Source: Niastella soli
GTDB lineage: Bacteria > Bacteroidota > Bacteroidia > Chitinophagales > Chitinophagaceae
Length of the DNA: 64,000 nt
Assembly (NCBI RefSeq): GCF_017742245.1
Contig: NZ_JAGHKO010000005.1
Span: forward strand, 558,001 to 622,000
Direction of reading: 5' to 3'
Program-made: the position numbers and the translations under genes
In this document: positions 55,301 to 63,400 of the stretch, in pieces
Numbering within the stretch: position 1 is the first letter of the stretch
Layout of the letters: every line of letters starts with the position of its first letter
The notes under the pieces: model-generated
The model's input: only the letters and a program-made list of their open reading frames with translations
Databases searched by the model: none
Told to the model about the DNA's origin: nothing

Positions 55301-56028
55301 ATGCCAGGAACAATCCACGCATCTTTGACCTGGTTGTAGCAGAAGGTGGCAACCGGCAGAATTACCCGGTGAGAAGCCTGTTCTCTTTAAAATATAAAGG
55401 ACTGGAACATACAACCGGTAAACCCATATTTATTGATCAAAACGGTAAAACCAGTTCAGACATCTACCTGCAGGATGATAACATCAGTAACCTCGTATAT
55501 GAAGGGCCGGTAGATCCTACCATCACCGGTGGCCTCTCCAATACCTTTCACTATAAAACATTTTCACTGAATATTTTTCTCACGTACCAGGCAGGTAACC
55601 ATATCAGACTGTACCCCGCCTTTCATGCCCGCTATTCTGATATTGATGCCATGCCAAAAGAATTTGCTGATCGCTGGATAGCACCGGGGGATGAACAATA
55701 CACCAGTGTGCCTTCCATACTCGATGCCTTTAATCTCGCGCAGTTGGGTGGGGCCTATCCTTACAACGATTATAACTATTCAAACCAGCGGGTAGCAAAG
55801 GGAGATTTCATCCGGTTAAAGACCGTATCGCTTACCTGGCAGGTACAGCCAGCCTGGGTAAAGAAAGCGGGCGTAAATAACCTGTTGTTGACAGCCTCCG
55901 CTATCAATCCCTGGTTGATCTATGCTGATGATAAACTGAAAGGCCAGGACCCTGAGTTCTTTAACTCGGGTGGAGTGGCACAGCCGATACAAAAGCAAGT
56001 GACGTTGTCGGTTAAAGTAGGAATATAG
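52354..56028 (+). CDS. SusC/RagA family TonB-linked outer-membrane protein with STN domain
   Basis: This is a 1224-residue importer. It has a signal peptide (about 15-36, LFWLSITILVILSTLPLSLL), an STN domain (about 45-112; FNEIRRQTGFVVFYSNDLF), a carboxypeptidase-regulatory-like domain (about 142-220; LKGKVTGKEEDAPLGNVSVE), a TonB box/plug region (about 225-345; LSEVIVTGFQNI, VRGATSINGDNKPLWVVDGV, DASATALYGARAMNGVVVIT) and a beta barrel to the end (QVTLSVKVGI). The STN domain makes it the likely signal source for the FecR and sigma genes just before it. Ligand is unknown; the metallopeptidase gene in the operon suggests peptides, as for RagA. Confidence 0.95.
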   Translation: MRLPSGRCSHNIRVMKLFWLSITILVILSTLPLSLLADPVQEFKITLQAKRTELSKVFNEIRRQTGFVVFYSNDLFNDKEKINVNFVEAGIDDVMRSLLRGRSLGYKIAENFIIIIRAIDRKKDKAIIAPAAMSPTADTLPAYKLKGKVTGKEEDAPLGNVSVENLDDHKGVFTNGKGEFIINAQPGDSIRFSYVGKAPKVIVFKGQSFLPIELFNEEERVLSEVIVTGFQNIDKNKFAGAAARLKADEIKLQGVADVSRMLEGRAAGVSIQNVSGTFGTAPKIRVRGATSINGDNKPLWVVDGVVLEDIVNISNDQLSSGDPTTLLGSAVAGLNANDIETFDILKDASATALYGARAMNGVVVITTKKGKAGRVSVNYTGNFSTQVKPVYNDFNIMNSAEQMSVLAELERKGILSPNILDGADNGVYGKLYDLMNGTNGTFPLENTTESRRAFLTRYAMANTDWFDVLFRNNFVQEHSLSVSSGTDRSQSYFSTSYYGDNGWTIADIVNRYTLNYRNNYKFNDRLSAGFATVGSVRQQRAPGALARNSNPVEGKFDRDFDINPFSYALNTSRTITPFDEHGNREYFRRNFAPFNIISELENNYLDLNLIDLRLQGDVSYKIFKDLKYEFVGAIRYVKSSREHIITEHANMAEAYRADGTSTIRRNNKFLYRDPDDPEAQPVAVLPYGGFYNRTEDMLQNYDFRNSLTWSKVVKEKHTINVLAGQQVKYADRQRFSNTGYGYQYENGGTAFVDYRILKQTIENNFPYYGMSRDYDRFVALYASGNYSYDLKYNFTSTIRYDGSNRLGQSKKARWLPTWSVAGSWNVEQEAFMRENRWADYLTLRASYGLTASMGPATNSTIVLKNINTRRPFLSEVESVINLANLENADLTWEKLYTTNLGVDAGFFKRRLTMSLDIYQRRSFDLISLIKTSGIGGETPKAANYADMESKGMELLIGGEVIKQKNWGWKMNATFGYNTTKITNARNNPRIFDLVVAEGGNRQNYPVRSLFSLKYKGLEHTTGKPIFIDQNGKTSSDIYLQDDNISNLVYEGPVDPTITGGLSNTFHYKTFSLNIFLTYQAGNHIRLYPAFHARYSDIDAMPKEFADRWIAPGDEQYTSVPSILDAFNLAQLGGAYPYNDYNYSNQRVAKGDFIRLKTVSLTWQVQPAWVKKAGVNNLLLTASAINPWLIYADDKLKGQDPEFFNSGGVAQPIQKQVTLSVKVGI

Positions 56029-56150
56029 TTATTGAGTTATTGGGTTATTGAGTTATTGGGTTATTGAGTTATTGGGTTATTGAGTTATTGGGTTTTGAAC
56101 CTACTAACAGAAGAACTTAATAACCTACGAACTAAAGAACTAACAAACTT
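56029..56150. repeat. GTTATTGAG octamer array and inverse arm between SusC and SusD genes
   Basis: Eight copies of an 8 bp unit (GTTATTGA/GTTATTGG alternating; about 56030-56093) are followed by the inverse words (GAACTTAATAACCTACGAAC, about 56113-56132). The two arms can pair in the transcript between the two genes. Confidence 0.85.
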
Positions 56151-56154
56151 GATT

Positions 56155-57609
56155 ATGAGAAAGCTATTAATATATACGATTCTTACAATGCTACTAGGGA
56201 CTAGTTGTAAGAAATTTTTAGAACAGCCTCCCGATAATCGCGCGGTGTTGAATTCTCCGGAAAAAGTATCTCAGTTATTGGGTACTGCCTATCCGCAAGC
56301 CAATTACATGGCCTTTAGTGAATCCATTTCGGATAATGTGGCCGATAAAGGCATTGGTACGCTGGAACGCACCAATATAGATCCGTTCAATTTTAAAGAC
56401 GTGGCCAATATTGAGGAGGATTCTCCGGAGTTTTATTGGAACGCCTGTTACAAGGCAATTGCTGCTGCGAACCAGGCGCTGGAATCCTGTGGCAAGGCAA
56501 AAGATGCGGAAAATTATACGGCGCAAAAAGGCGAAGCGCTCGTATGCCGGGCCTATGCGCACTTTATGCTGGTAACGTTTTTCGCAAAAGCATACGATAA
56601 GGCAACTGCCAATACCGATCCTGGTATTCCCTATGTACTGAAACCCGAAAAAGTGGTTTTTGAAAAATATGAAAGAAAGACGGTACAGTACGTATATGAC
56701 ATGATTGAAAAAGACCTCACGGAAGGATTGCCGCTGATCGATGACAACAAATACGGAGTGCCCCGCTATCACTTTACAAAAGCAGCCGCCCATGCCTTTG
56801 CTTCCCGATTTTATTTGTTTAAACGGGAATATGCAAAAGTGGTGGAGCATGCTTCAAAGGTTTTTCCCAATAACAATGTGGTGGCCATGTTGCGTCCCTG
56901 GAATACGGAGTATCGTACACTTACCTATAATGAATTGTGGGCACGTTATGCCAAAGCTACGGAACCAGCTAATCTGTTGCTGGTAGAAACTCAATCGGTT
57001 TGGGCCCGCAATTATATCAATGTTCGTTACGGATTGGATGCTACAAAAGCAAATGAAATACTCCTGGCGTCCAATGTGACCGGTGGTACCCGCATTTTCC
57101 GGTATCAGTTATATACGCTGGGGACCAATAATTATTTTCTTCCCAAAGTGAACGAATACTTTGTACGGGAATCTGTAAATGCTGAGATCGGTTGGGCATA
57201 TGTGATGGTGCCACTCTTCACGGCAGAAGAAGTGTTGTTTAACCGGGCAGAGGCCAATGTATACCTGAATAATATCAATGATGTGCTGAGCGACCTGAAT
57301 ACCTACGCCGGCACTCGCATCTATAATTACAATGCTTCGCAACATGCGGTCACTGCCAGTAAGATCAAATCATTTTATCGTACCAGTGATGTACAACAGG
57401 GTGCGCTGACTGCAGTGCTGGATTTTAAGCGCGCCGAGTTTGTGCAGGAAGGCATGCGCTGGTTCGATCTGCTGCGCTATAAAACACCCGTAGTACATCC
57501 CACTTTCGAGGGGCCTGTATTAACACTTGCTGCCGATGATCCGATGCGGATTTTTCAAATACCGGACCTGGCAAAGCAGGCGGGGATAGCGCAGAATCCC
57601 AGGAAATGA
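56155..57609 (+). CDS. SusD/RagB family lipoprotein
   Basis: This 484-residue outer-membrane lipoprotein is the lid and ligand-binding partner of the SusC protein. It has a lipoprotein signal (MRKLLIYTILTMLLGTSC), a TPR-rich helical core (YKAIAAANQALESCGKAKDA, GEALVCRAYAHFMLVTFFAK) and a SusD C-terminal part (FKRAEFVQEGMRWFDLLRYK). The start is ATG 56155; the frame from 56080 translates the octamer array. It is 126 bp after the SusC gene. Confidence 0.94.
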   Translation: MRKLLIYTILTMLLGTSCKKFLEQPPDNRAVLNSPEKVSQLLGTAYPQANYMAFSESISDNVADKGIGTLERTNIDPFNFKDVANIEEDSPEFYWNACYKAIAAANQALESCGKAKDAENYTAQKGEALVCRAYAHFMLVTFFAKAYDKATANTDPGIPYVLKPEKVVFEKYERKTVQYVYDMIEKDLTEGLPLIDDNKYGVPRYHFTKAAAHAFASRFYLFKREYAKVVEHASKVFPNNNVVAMLRPWNTEYRTLTYNELWARYAKATEPANLLLVETQSVWARNYINVRYGLDATKANEILLASNVTGGTRIFRYQLYTLGTNNYFLPKVNEYFVRESVNAEIGWAYVMVPLFTAEEVLFNRAEANVYLNNINDVLSDLNTYAGTRIYNYNASQHAVTASKIKSFYRTSDVQQGALTAVLDFKRAEFVQEGMRWFDLLRYKTPVVHPTFEGPVLTLAADDPMRIFQIPDLAKQAGIAQNPRK

Positions 57610-57611
57610 GC

Positions 57612-57848
57612 GTGTGAGTTGTGAGTTGTCAGTTGTGAGTGAGTTCGCGACATCTGAGACTCACTTTCGGCAGACGGCAGACGGTCTCGGCTCAGCCGAG
57701 AGCAAACGGCAGACGGCAAAATAAATACGGCGGGTATTCGGCTTACGCCTCATGCAATACGCTTTTGCGCGGCAACGCAGAACAAAGAACAAAGAACTCG
57801 AAACTCGGAACTCGGAACTCTGAAACCTGGAACTCTGAACTAATAACT
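57612..57848. repeat. Composite repeat element between SusD and metallopeptidase genes
   Basis: It contains GTGAGTTGTGAGTTGTCAGT heptamers (57613-57632), a GGCAGACGGCAGACGG array broken by CTCGGCTCAGCCGAG (57669-57718; the reverse form of the palindrome at 35458) and GAACTCGGAACTCTGAA units (57795-57838). No credible frame. Confidence 0.82.
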
Positions 57849-57858
57849 TGATCCTATA

Positions 57859-58761
57859 ATGAAACGAATTGTAACATATCTGTATGTAATCCTCTTATCA
57901 ATTGGATGCAACAAATCTGAAAACCTGGGTACGGTCGACGATATTCCCGGATTGGGTGGCGATACCTGGGTGAAAGGTCCGGTTGATAATTGGATCTATG
58001 ATAATCTGACCAGGCCCTTCAATATATCAGTAAAGTATAAGTGGGACCAGTTTGAACTGGAGCTGAACAAAAACCTGGTGCCTCCGCGTGAAGAAAAGAT
58101 CGTGCCTGTAATGGAGGCAGTGAAGAAAGTCTGGATCGATACCTATATAGCCGAAGCTGGTGATGTCTTCTTAAAAACCTACTGCCCCAAGTTTTTTGTA
58201 TTGTGTGGCAGCGCCAGTTGGAATACCGATGGCACAATTACCCTGGGCACTGCTGAAGGCGGAAGAAAGATCGTTTTGTATGTGCTGAACGATTTCAGAA
58301 CAAAAGCAATGGCCGGTTATACTCCATCCGACTCCGCTACTATTAAGCAAATGTTTCACACCATAGAACATGAGTTTGGTCATATCCTGCATCAGAATGT
58401 GTTGTACCCTGAAGATTTTAAACGGATCACGCCAGGGTTCTACACTGCCAATTGGAACAATGTGTCTGACAATGCTGCCCGGCGGGATGGTTTTGTTACT
58501 GCTTATGCCATGTCGGCCCCCGATGAAGATTTTGTTGAAATGATTGCCATGATGTTGATAGAAGGGCGGGCTGGGTTCGATAAGATCGTAAGCTCCATTC
58601 CTGCCGGCACCAGCATCAACGGTATCAATCAGGCTGACGCCGTTGCCAAACTCCGCAAAAAAGAAGCGATGGTAGTGGCGTATTATAAAGACGTATGGGG
58701 AATTGATTTCTATTCATTGCAAACAAGAGTTCGATCGTCAGTAGAGGCATTGATCAAATGA
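57859..58761 (+). CDS. Putative zinc metallopeptidase lipoprotein (Peptidase_Mx1 type)
   Basis: A 300-residue lipoprotein (MKRIVTYLYVILLSIGC, lipobox LSIGC) with a HExxH zinc motif in TIEHEFGHILHQN (about residue 174-186) and a downstream EDFVEMIAMMLIEG segment with a likely third ligand or support residue. This pattern fits the Bacteroidota putative zinc-binding metallopeptidase family found next to SusC/SusD genes. It would sit on the cell surface and cut protein or peptide for import; the substrate is unknown. It follows SusD by 249 bp, filled with a repeat element. Confidence 0.88.
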   Translation: MKRIVTYLYVILLSIGCNKSENLGTVDDIPGLGGDTWVKGPVDNWIYDNLTRPFNISVKYKWDQFELELNKNLVPPREEKIVPVMEAVKKVWIDTYIAEAGDVFLKTYCPKFFVLCGSASWNTDGTITLGTAEGGRKIVLYVLNDFRTKAMAGYTPSDSATIKQMFHTIEHEFGHILHQNVLYPEDFKRITPGFYTANWNNVSDNAARRDGFVTAYAMSAPDEDFVEMIAMMLIEGRAGFDKIVSSIPAGTSINGINQADAVAKLRKKEAMVVAYYKDVWGIDFYSLQTRVRSSVEALIK

Positions 58762-58774
58762 GAGGAGAAGTTTG

Positions 58775-58848
58775 TGAGTTTATAAGTTATTGAGTTAGTG
58801 AGTTTGAATGAACTCAAAAACTTAATAACCTAATAACTAAATAACCAA
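58775..58848. repeat. Octamer arms between metallopeptidase and DUF4302 genes
   Basis: GTGAGTTTATAAGTTATTGA (58775-58794) and GAGTTAGTGAGTTTG are followed, after a few bases, by AACTCAAAAACTTAATAACC (58810-58829) and AATAACTAAATAACC. The arms are inverse copies and fill almost the whole 89 bp gap. Confidence 0.82.
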
Positions 58849-58850
58849 TT

Positions 58851-60176
58851 ATGAAAAGGAATATACTATATCTGATTATACTAATAACTGCAATAGCCTG
58901 TCATAAAGATAAAGAGGCTTTTGACAAAGACGCAAACGATCGCATTAACGAACAGCTGGGTAGTTATCAAACGGTGATCACGGGGGCGGCCAATGGCTGG
59001 ATGGCCACCCTGATCACCAAATTGGGCAATACCTATAGTTTTTACTTCCGCTTCAATGAAAATAATCGCGTGTTTATGTACTGCGATTTTGATACCACCA
59101 CTGCCAGTGTATTGAAGGAAAGCAGTTACCGATTAAAATCACTGCAACAGCCCTGTTTGTTGTTCGATACCTATAGCTATGTTCATTTACTGGCTGATCC
59201 CGATGCCCGGGTGAACGGTGGCTTTTATGGTGGTGGTCTGTTGTCGGACTTTGAATTCTCTATCGATACCCTGACCACAGACAGTGTCAAACTCACTGGC
59301 CGCTTTAATGGCAGTACCGCCATTTTACGAAAAGCTTCAGCACAGGACCGGGCCGCCTGGGAAAACAAACAGGTGCGTGATAATATGGTTGGATTAAGCA
59401 GCCTGGGTAAGATCCTGAACTACTTCAAGCGGCTTACGTATAACGGTACTGAATATGAAATACAGATCAATAACATTTATAAAGTAGCGATCATCACCTG
59501 GAAAGATGCAGCCGGAACGGTGCATCAGGTTATCACACCCTATTTTATTTCAACAACAGGTATAGTGTTTACTATTCCGGTGGTGAATGGAAACACCACT
59601 ATTAATGGTTTTACCATCATTGGTTTCAATACAACAACGAATTCAATTCAGGTACGCATAAATAATTCAGATGCCACTATAGCCGGGGCTATCAGGCCTG
59701 TGTCTCCCGATGTGCAGGCCGCCCGGCGCTGGTGGCAATGGGGCGCTGATGCGCAGAGTTACTGGTATTCGTGGAATGGATTTCATGTAGATGGGGTAGA
59801 GGATGCGTTTAATTTGAAGTCATTAAAGACCGACAGCTCGCAGTATTATTATCTTACTTACTGGCCTGGTGTAAAACCCCAAACCGGAGCATCCTTTGAT
59901 GCGCTGATCCCGTTTTACTACATCCCCCGCATCGATGATATTGACTTTATATATGGTACGGCGCCCAAACCAACTTTTCAAACAGATGGCCGGGTTACGT
60001 TCAGTTTATTGGGCGATCTCACTGTAGGCCCTTACCCAACTTCCGGTCCTGCTTTTAAAACAAAAGATCAATTCTACAATAGCAATGGATATTGGTTTGT
60101 TCAAACCGGTGAGAGCAGTTATGACATGGTGAGTGCGAAGGATGCTAAAACGTGGGTTACCTGGGTGCACCAATAG
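58851..60176 (+). CDS. DUF4302 domain lipoprotein
   Basis: A 441-residue lipoprotein (MKRNILYLIILITAIAC, lipobox ITAIAC) with the DUF4302 pattern: an N-terminal NDRINEQLGSYQTVITGAAN, WMATL, NTYSFYFRFNENNRVFMYCD and LLADPDARVNGGFYGGG. DUF4302 proteins usually follow SusCD and the Mx1 peptidase in Bacteroidota, so it is part of the same surface system. The function is unknown; a ligand-binding or peptidase-partner role is inferred. Confidence 0.88.
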   Translation: MKRNILYLIILITAIACHKDKEAFDKDANDRINEQLGSYQTVITGAANGWMATLITKLGNTYSFYFRFNENNRVFMYCDFDTTTASVLKESSYRLKSLQQPCLLFDTYSYVHLLADPDARVNGGFYGGGLLSDFEFSIDTLTTDSVKLTGRFNGSTAILRKASAQDRAAWENKQVRDNMVGLSSLGKILNYFKRLTYNGTEYEIQINNIYKVAIITWKDAAGTVHQVITPYFISTTGIVFTIPVVNGNTTINGFTIIGFNTTTNSIQVRINNSDATIAGAIRPVSPDVQAARRWWQWGADAQSYWYSWNGFHVDGVEDAFNLKSLKTDSSQYYYLTYWPGVKPQTGASFDALIPFYYIPRIDDIDFIYGTAPKPTFQTDGRVTFSLLGDLTVGPYPTSGPAFKTKDQFYNSNGYWFVQTGESSYDMVSAKDAKTWVTWVHQ

Positions 60177-60412
60177 GAGGTTGATAGGGGTGACAGGGGT
60201 GATAGGTTGATAAGGAAAGGAAGTTGACCAGTTGACCAGGAAGACAGAGCCTGCCCCGCCTTGCGGGTTTGATAAGGTGATAAGGAAATCAAGCCATAAA
60301 GAAATTGTATGTCCTATTTGAAACCCGGTTGAATTCGGCCCTATGAAAATATGTAAGCCGAAGGCTACATGTAATTCGCGGAACTCGGAACTCTGAACTC
60401 TGAACTATAAAG
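60176..60412. repeat. Composite repeat element before the giant surface protein gene
   Basis: It starts right at the stop codon of the DUF4302 gene with GAGGTTGATAGGGGTGACAG units, contains GTTGACCAGTTGACCAGG and AGAGCCTGCCCCGCC, CTTGCGGG (60223-60268; a near-copy of 39703-39748), and ends with CGGAACTCTGAACTCTGAAC (60382-60401). Confidence 0.85.
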
Positions 60413-60431
60413 AACTCTAAAATACTGCTCC

Positions 60432-63400
60432 ATGAGAAAAGGCTACCTATTTAAATTAGTCAAAGGCTGTTTGTTTTTTCTGCTATTCATAGCTTTTCAA
60501 TCAAAAGCCCAAACCGATATTACTATCGGGAACGGTACAACCGGTAATGAGAGTGACAGTTATCCCTGTCCCATCCAGGACTGGTTTGAAGGGGGGCGTG
60601 CCCAATATTTGTACCAGGCATCCGAACTCACGGCAGCAGGGATGGGACCTGGTACCATAAGCTCCATCAAGTTCAATGTGCTTGACCTGAATGGGGCGGG
60701 ACTAAGCGAAAAAATGGTGATAAAGATCGGCGGTACTACGGTAGCTACTTTATCAACTGGCAGCTGGGACGATTTTACCGGAACGCCTGTTGAAACAGCA
60801 CAGGCAGATTACCAGGCTGTATTAGGCACCAATGTACTTAGTTTGCCAACGCCTTTTTTCTGGAATGGGACTGATAATATCCTGATCGAGATCTGTAATG
60901 GAGAACCCGGCAATACGTCTGGGGTGTGGTATACCGAGAATCCTGCAATCGCTTTTACAACCGGGTTGTCGTTCAATGGGTCGCATACTTATATTTCAGA
61001 TAACCAGGGCAATTTATGTGGCACGGTGAATACCAACAATGCGGGAGATCCAACCACGCGGCCCGATATTGTTTTTGCCTGGACGCCGGCTTCTGGATGT
61101 ACGGGCAAACCAAACGCCGGTATAATTGCCAGCACCTTAACAAATGTATGTCTGGCGCAAAACTTTACACTAAGCCTGAGCGGCCAAACGGTTGCTTCGG
61201 GCATTACTTATAAATGGCAATCATCTGTCAATAACACTACCTGGACTGATATTGTCGGGGCTACGTTGTCGACGCTCACCACCAGTCAAAGTGGTACGCA
61301 TTGGTACCGGGCTGTTATTACCTGTACCAATGGCGGGTTAATGGATACTTCCACCACCGTACAGGTTATTTCACCTGCATTGGTGCAGGGCATGTATACT
61401 ATTAATAGTGCACAACCAACAGGCAGTACCAACTTTCAGTCGTTCAACGATGCAGTGAATTTTATGAAGTGTGGTATTAGCGGTCCGATCACTTTTAATG
61501 TGGTACCCAATAGTGGGCCGTATGCTGAACAGGTTACCATTCCCAATATCGGCGGTGCTTCCGCTATCAATACCATCACCTTTAACGGAAATGGAACCAC
61601 GCTGGCCTGGAATACGTCTGACGTCAATAACCGCACGGGGATCATTCTCAATGGGGCCAAACATGTAATTTTTGATAGTCTGAATGTTGATGTATCGGCC
61701 GGTACTTATGGTTGGGGCATGGTGTTGATGAATAAGGCAGACAGCAATGTCATTCGAAGATGTACGATCACTACCAACAATACTTCTACGAGTACCAACT
61801 ATGCAGGGATCCTTATAAACGGATCGGCAACCAGTACGGCTGTTTCGGGTAACAATGGTAATGGGAATCTGATCAGTGGCAATACGATCAATGGGGGTTA
61901 CTATGGCATTTATGTTTATGGAAATACCAATCCTTACAATACCGGGAATATTATTGAGAAAAATAAGATCCTGGAAGCGTACAATTATTTTATGTACGTG
62001 TATGGAAATACTAACCTCACTATAACCGGGAATGATCTTTCCAGCCCGTCCCGGACATCAGTTACCAGTACCTACGGAATATTTGCTACAACCACCATCA
62101 ATACGCTGATAGAAAAGAACCGGGTGCACAATTTATTCGATGGTGCCACGGGTACCGGTTCTACCGCCTATTGTATTTATTTAGCCGGCTCCGGCACCTC
62201 CCCCACACAACCAAACCGGGCTGAGAATAACCTGGTGTACAATATCAACAATGGCACCGGTACTATCTATGGCATTTATTCACCCGGTTATAACAACTGG
62301 AATATTTATCATAATACCGTTGTGCTGGATGATGCAGCTGCCACGGCAGGTACAGCTTATGGCTGTTATGTATACGGGGTCAGTGTATTCGTAAAAAACA
62401 ATTTGATCTATATCACCCGCGGTGGCACGGGCACCAAGTATTGTATGTACTTCTCCACCGCCGGGGTAACCTCTGCTGCTAACAATGACCTGTACCTGAA
62501 TGCCCCGGGAGGGACCAATAATTATGGCTACTACAATGTAGCCTGGGCAACCATGGCCGGCTGGCAGGGAACAGGTTTTGATCTCAGTAGTGTATCGCTC
62601 GATCCGCAGTTTGTAAATGCCGGTGCTGGTAATTACCGGCCCGCAAATGTGTTTCTCGATAATATGGGTGCTGCGGTAGGAGTGACCAGTGATATGCTGA
62701 GTGCAGCGCGTAGCAGCAGCACACCTGATATTGGTGCTTTTGAATTTACATCGGCTGCCTGTACAACGCCGCCGGTACCTGGTGCTGTGATCAGTACCGC
62801 CAATCCGATCTGTGCCGGCGTGAATTTCTCCTTAAGCCTAACCGGTGGTACCGCCGGGGCCGGACAAACCTATCAGTGGCAGTCATCACCCGATAATGTC
62901 ACCTGGACAAACATACCAGGGGCCGTAAGTGCCACATACAGCACAATGCAAACCGCCAGTACCTGGTATCGTGTATCGGTTACGTGCGGTACGTTAACGG
63001 TAATCTCGAATCCATTGCAGGTGAATACGGCTGCTGTTTCTTATGCTACGCTGCCATTCACTGAAAGTTTTGAAGCAGCCTGGATAAATGGTTGCGACAC
63101 ACGCGATATTCCCAATAACTTCTGGCGAAGCAAACCGGGCACAGGCAATAACTCCTGGCGCCGGTATGATGATGGTGCAGCAGGCGCGTGGACCTCGCCT
63201 GCCAGTGGCGCCTATACGCCGGCAGCTTCCCATGGTAGCTTTTCGGCACGCTTCCACAGTTTCTTTGCTACCAGCGGTTCCATGGGCGCGCTTGATTTTT
63301 ATGTAAACTGTAATACCGGGGTCCCTACCAAACGGTTACGGTTCGATTATATAAATACCTCTGGTGGCGATACCCTGGAAGTTTTACTGAGCACCGATGG

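Noticed and set aside
57612-57851. 70-codon frame between SusD and the metallopeptidase genes
   Set aside because: Translates repeat units only.
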